Below, piece after piece: positions 5,692 through 5,911 of a stretch of 5,911 bases of DNA. Below the pieces are notes generated by a model that was not told the origin of the DNA, did no database searches, and worked only from the letters and a program-made list of their open reading frames with translations. Both the position numbers and the translations under genes were made by a program. How positions within the stretch are numbered: position 1 is the first letter of the stretch; each line of letters starts with the position of its first letter. The stretch is taken from the NCBI GenBank assembly GCA_021820825.1, contig JAKADD010000168.1, positions 1 to 5,911 of the forward strand. Reading direction: 5' to 3'. The DNA is from Bacillota bacterium. GTDB lineage: Bacteria; Bacillota; Bacilli; Alicyclobacillales; SLC66.

Positions 5692-5911
5692 GTGTCTGCC
5701 GCAGATCCGCATTCGCGAATTCCGGTCAGCAGGTGTCCAGTCAGCAAGTGGAAGAAACATATTTTGCTTGCGCGACACGACAGGCTGAAGCAATTCCTGC
5801 CCAAAACCTGTCCCTACTCACCCGGCGCTCTCGCCAGTTATCTGACGCACTACGGAAATGTCGTCATCAAAAGCGAACTGGGCGGAGGCGGCAGTCAGGT
5901 CTGCCGGGTGT
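5692..5911 (+). CDS. YheC/YheD-like ATP-grasp protein, 5' fragment (73 codons)
   Basis: The frame from GTG 5692 is open to the end of the window and gives 73 residues. After a basic, poorly conserved start (about residues 1-24), HDRLKQFLPKTCPYS, ALASYLTHYGNVVIKS and ELGGGGSQVCRV follow. This order of an L-x-LP-x-T segment, a helix, a beta strand ending in K and a glycine-rich loop matches, from memory, the start of the ATP-grasp domain of the Bacillus YheC/YheD family, which are spore-coat-associated proteins of undefined chemistry. ATP-grasp enzymes typically ligate a carboxylate to an amine. Lys63 would be the first ATP-contacting lysine. The bulk of the domain, including the metal-binding residues, is outside the window, so the assignment rests on a short stretch. 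It is close behind the HipA-like kinase and most likely in the same operon. Confidence 0.65.
   Translation, partial: MSAADPHSRIPVSRCPVSKWKKHILLARHDRLKQFLPKTCPYSPGALASYLTHYGNVVIKSELGGGGSQVCRV

Noticed and set aside
5586..5804. Minus-strand 72-codon open frame
   Set aside because: It overlaps the end of the kinase gene and the ATP-grasp start on the opposite strand, with no ribosome binding site or recognisable domain.

Overview
The window looks like chromosomal DNA of an endospore-forming member of the Bacillota (Bacillales, possibly an Alicyclobacillus- or Effusibacillus-like lineage). The support is AGGAGG-type ribosome binding sites, two GTG starts, a GlnR/TnrA-type operator, a candidate sporulation sigma-K promoter, and CotSA-like and YheC/YheD-like genes, which are typical of spore formers. 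The species call is inference; the DNA is moderately GC-rich with no obvious break in composition.

Left part (1-2452), nitrogen acquisition on the minus strand: an NCS2-type nucleobase permease (start GTG at 791, 3' end beyond base 1) lies downstream of a complete 437-residue ammonium transporter AmtB (2274 to 961). AmtB has its own sigma-A promoter (TTGACA-N18-TATAGT) followed at once by a perfect TGTNA-N7-TNACA dyad, so GlnR-type repression in nitrogen excess is the likely control. No glnK follows amtB. The 169-base gap between the two genes holds two hairpins and a set of repeated TATCACA/CATCACA motifs.

Right part (2453-5911), a probable spore-envelope cluster: a CotSA-like GT4 glycosyltransferase runs leftward from 3595 behind a candidate sigma-K promoter. 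A second, different GT4 glycosyltransferase runs rightward from 3713, overlaps a HipA-like (HipA_2 type) kinase by eight bases (ATGAATAA), and is followed 28 bases later by the 5' end of a YheC/YheD-like ATP-grasp gene that leaves the window. The divergent pair shares a 117-base intergenic region.

Two sugar transferases, a protein-kinase-fold enzyme and an ATP-grasp enzyme in one tight cluster suggest an assembly and modification pathway for a spore surface glycopolymer or coat protein. That is an inference from gene content and one promoter motif. No RNA genes, mobile elements, CRISPR arrays or prophage genes were seen. The long antisense open frames are shadows of the genes listed.
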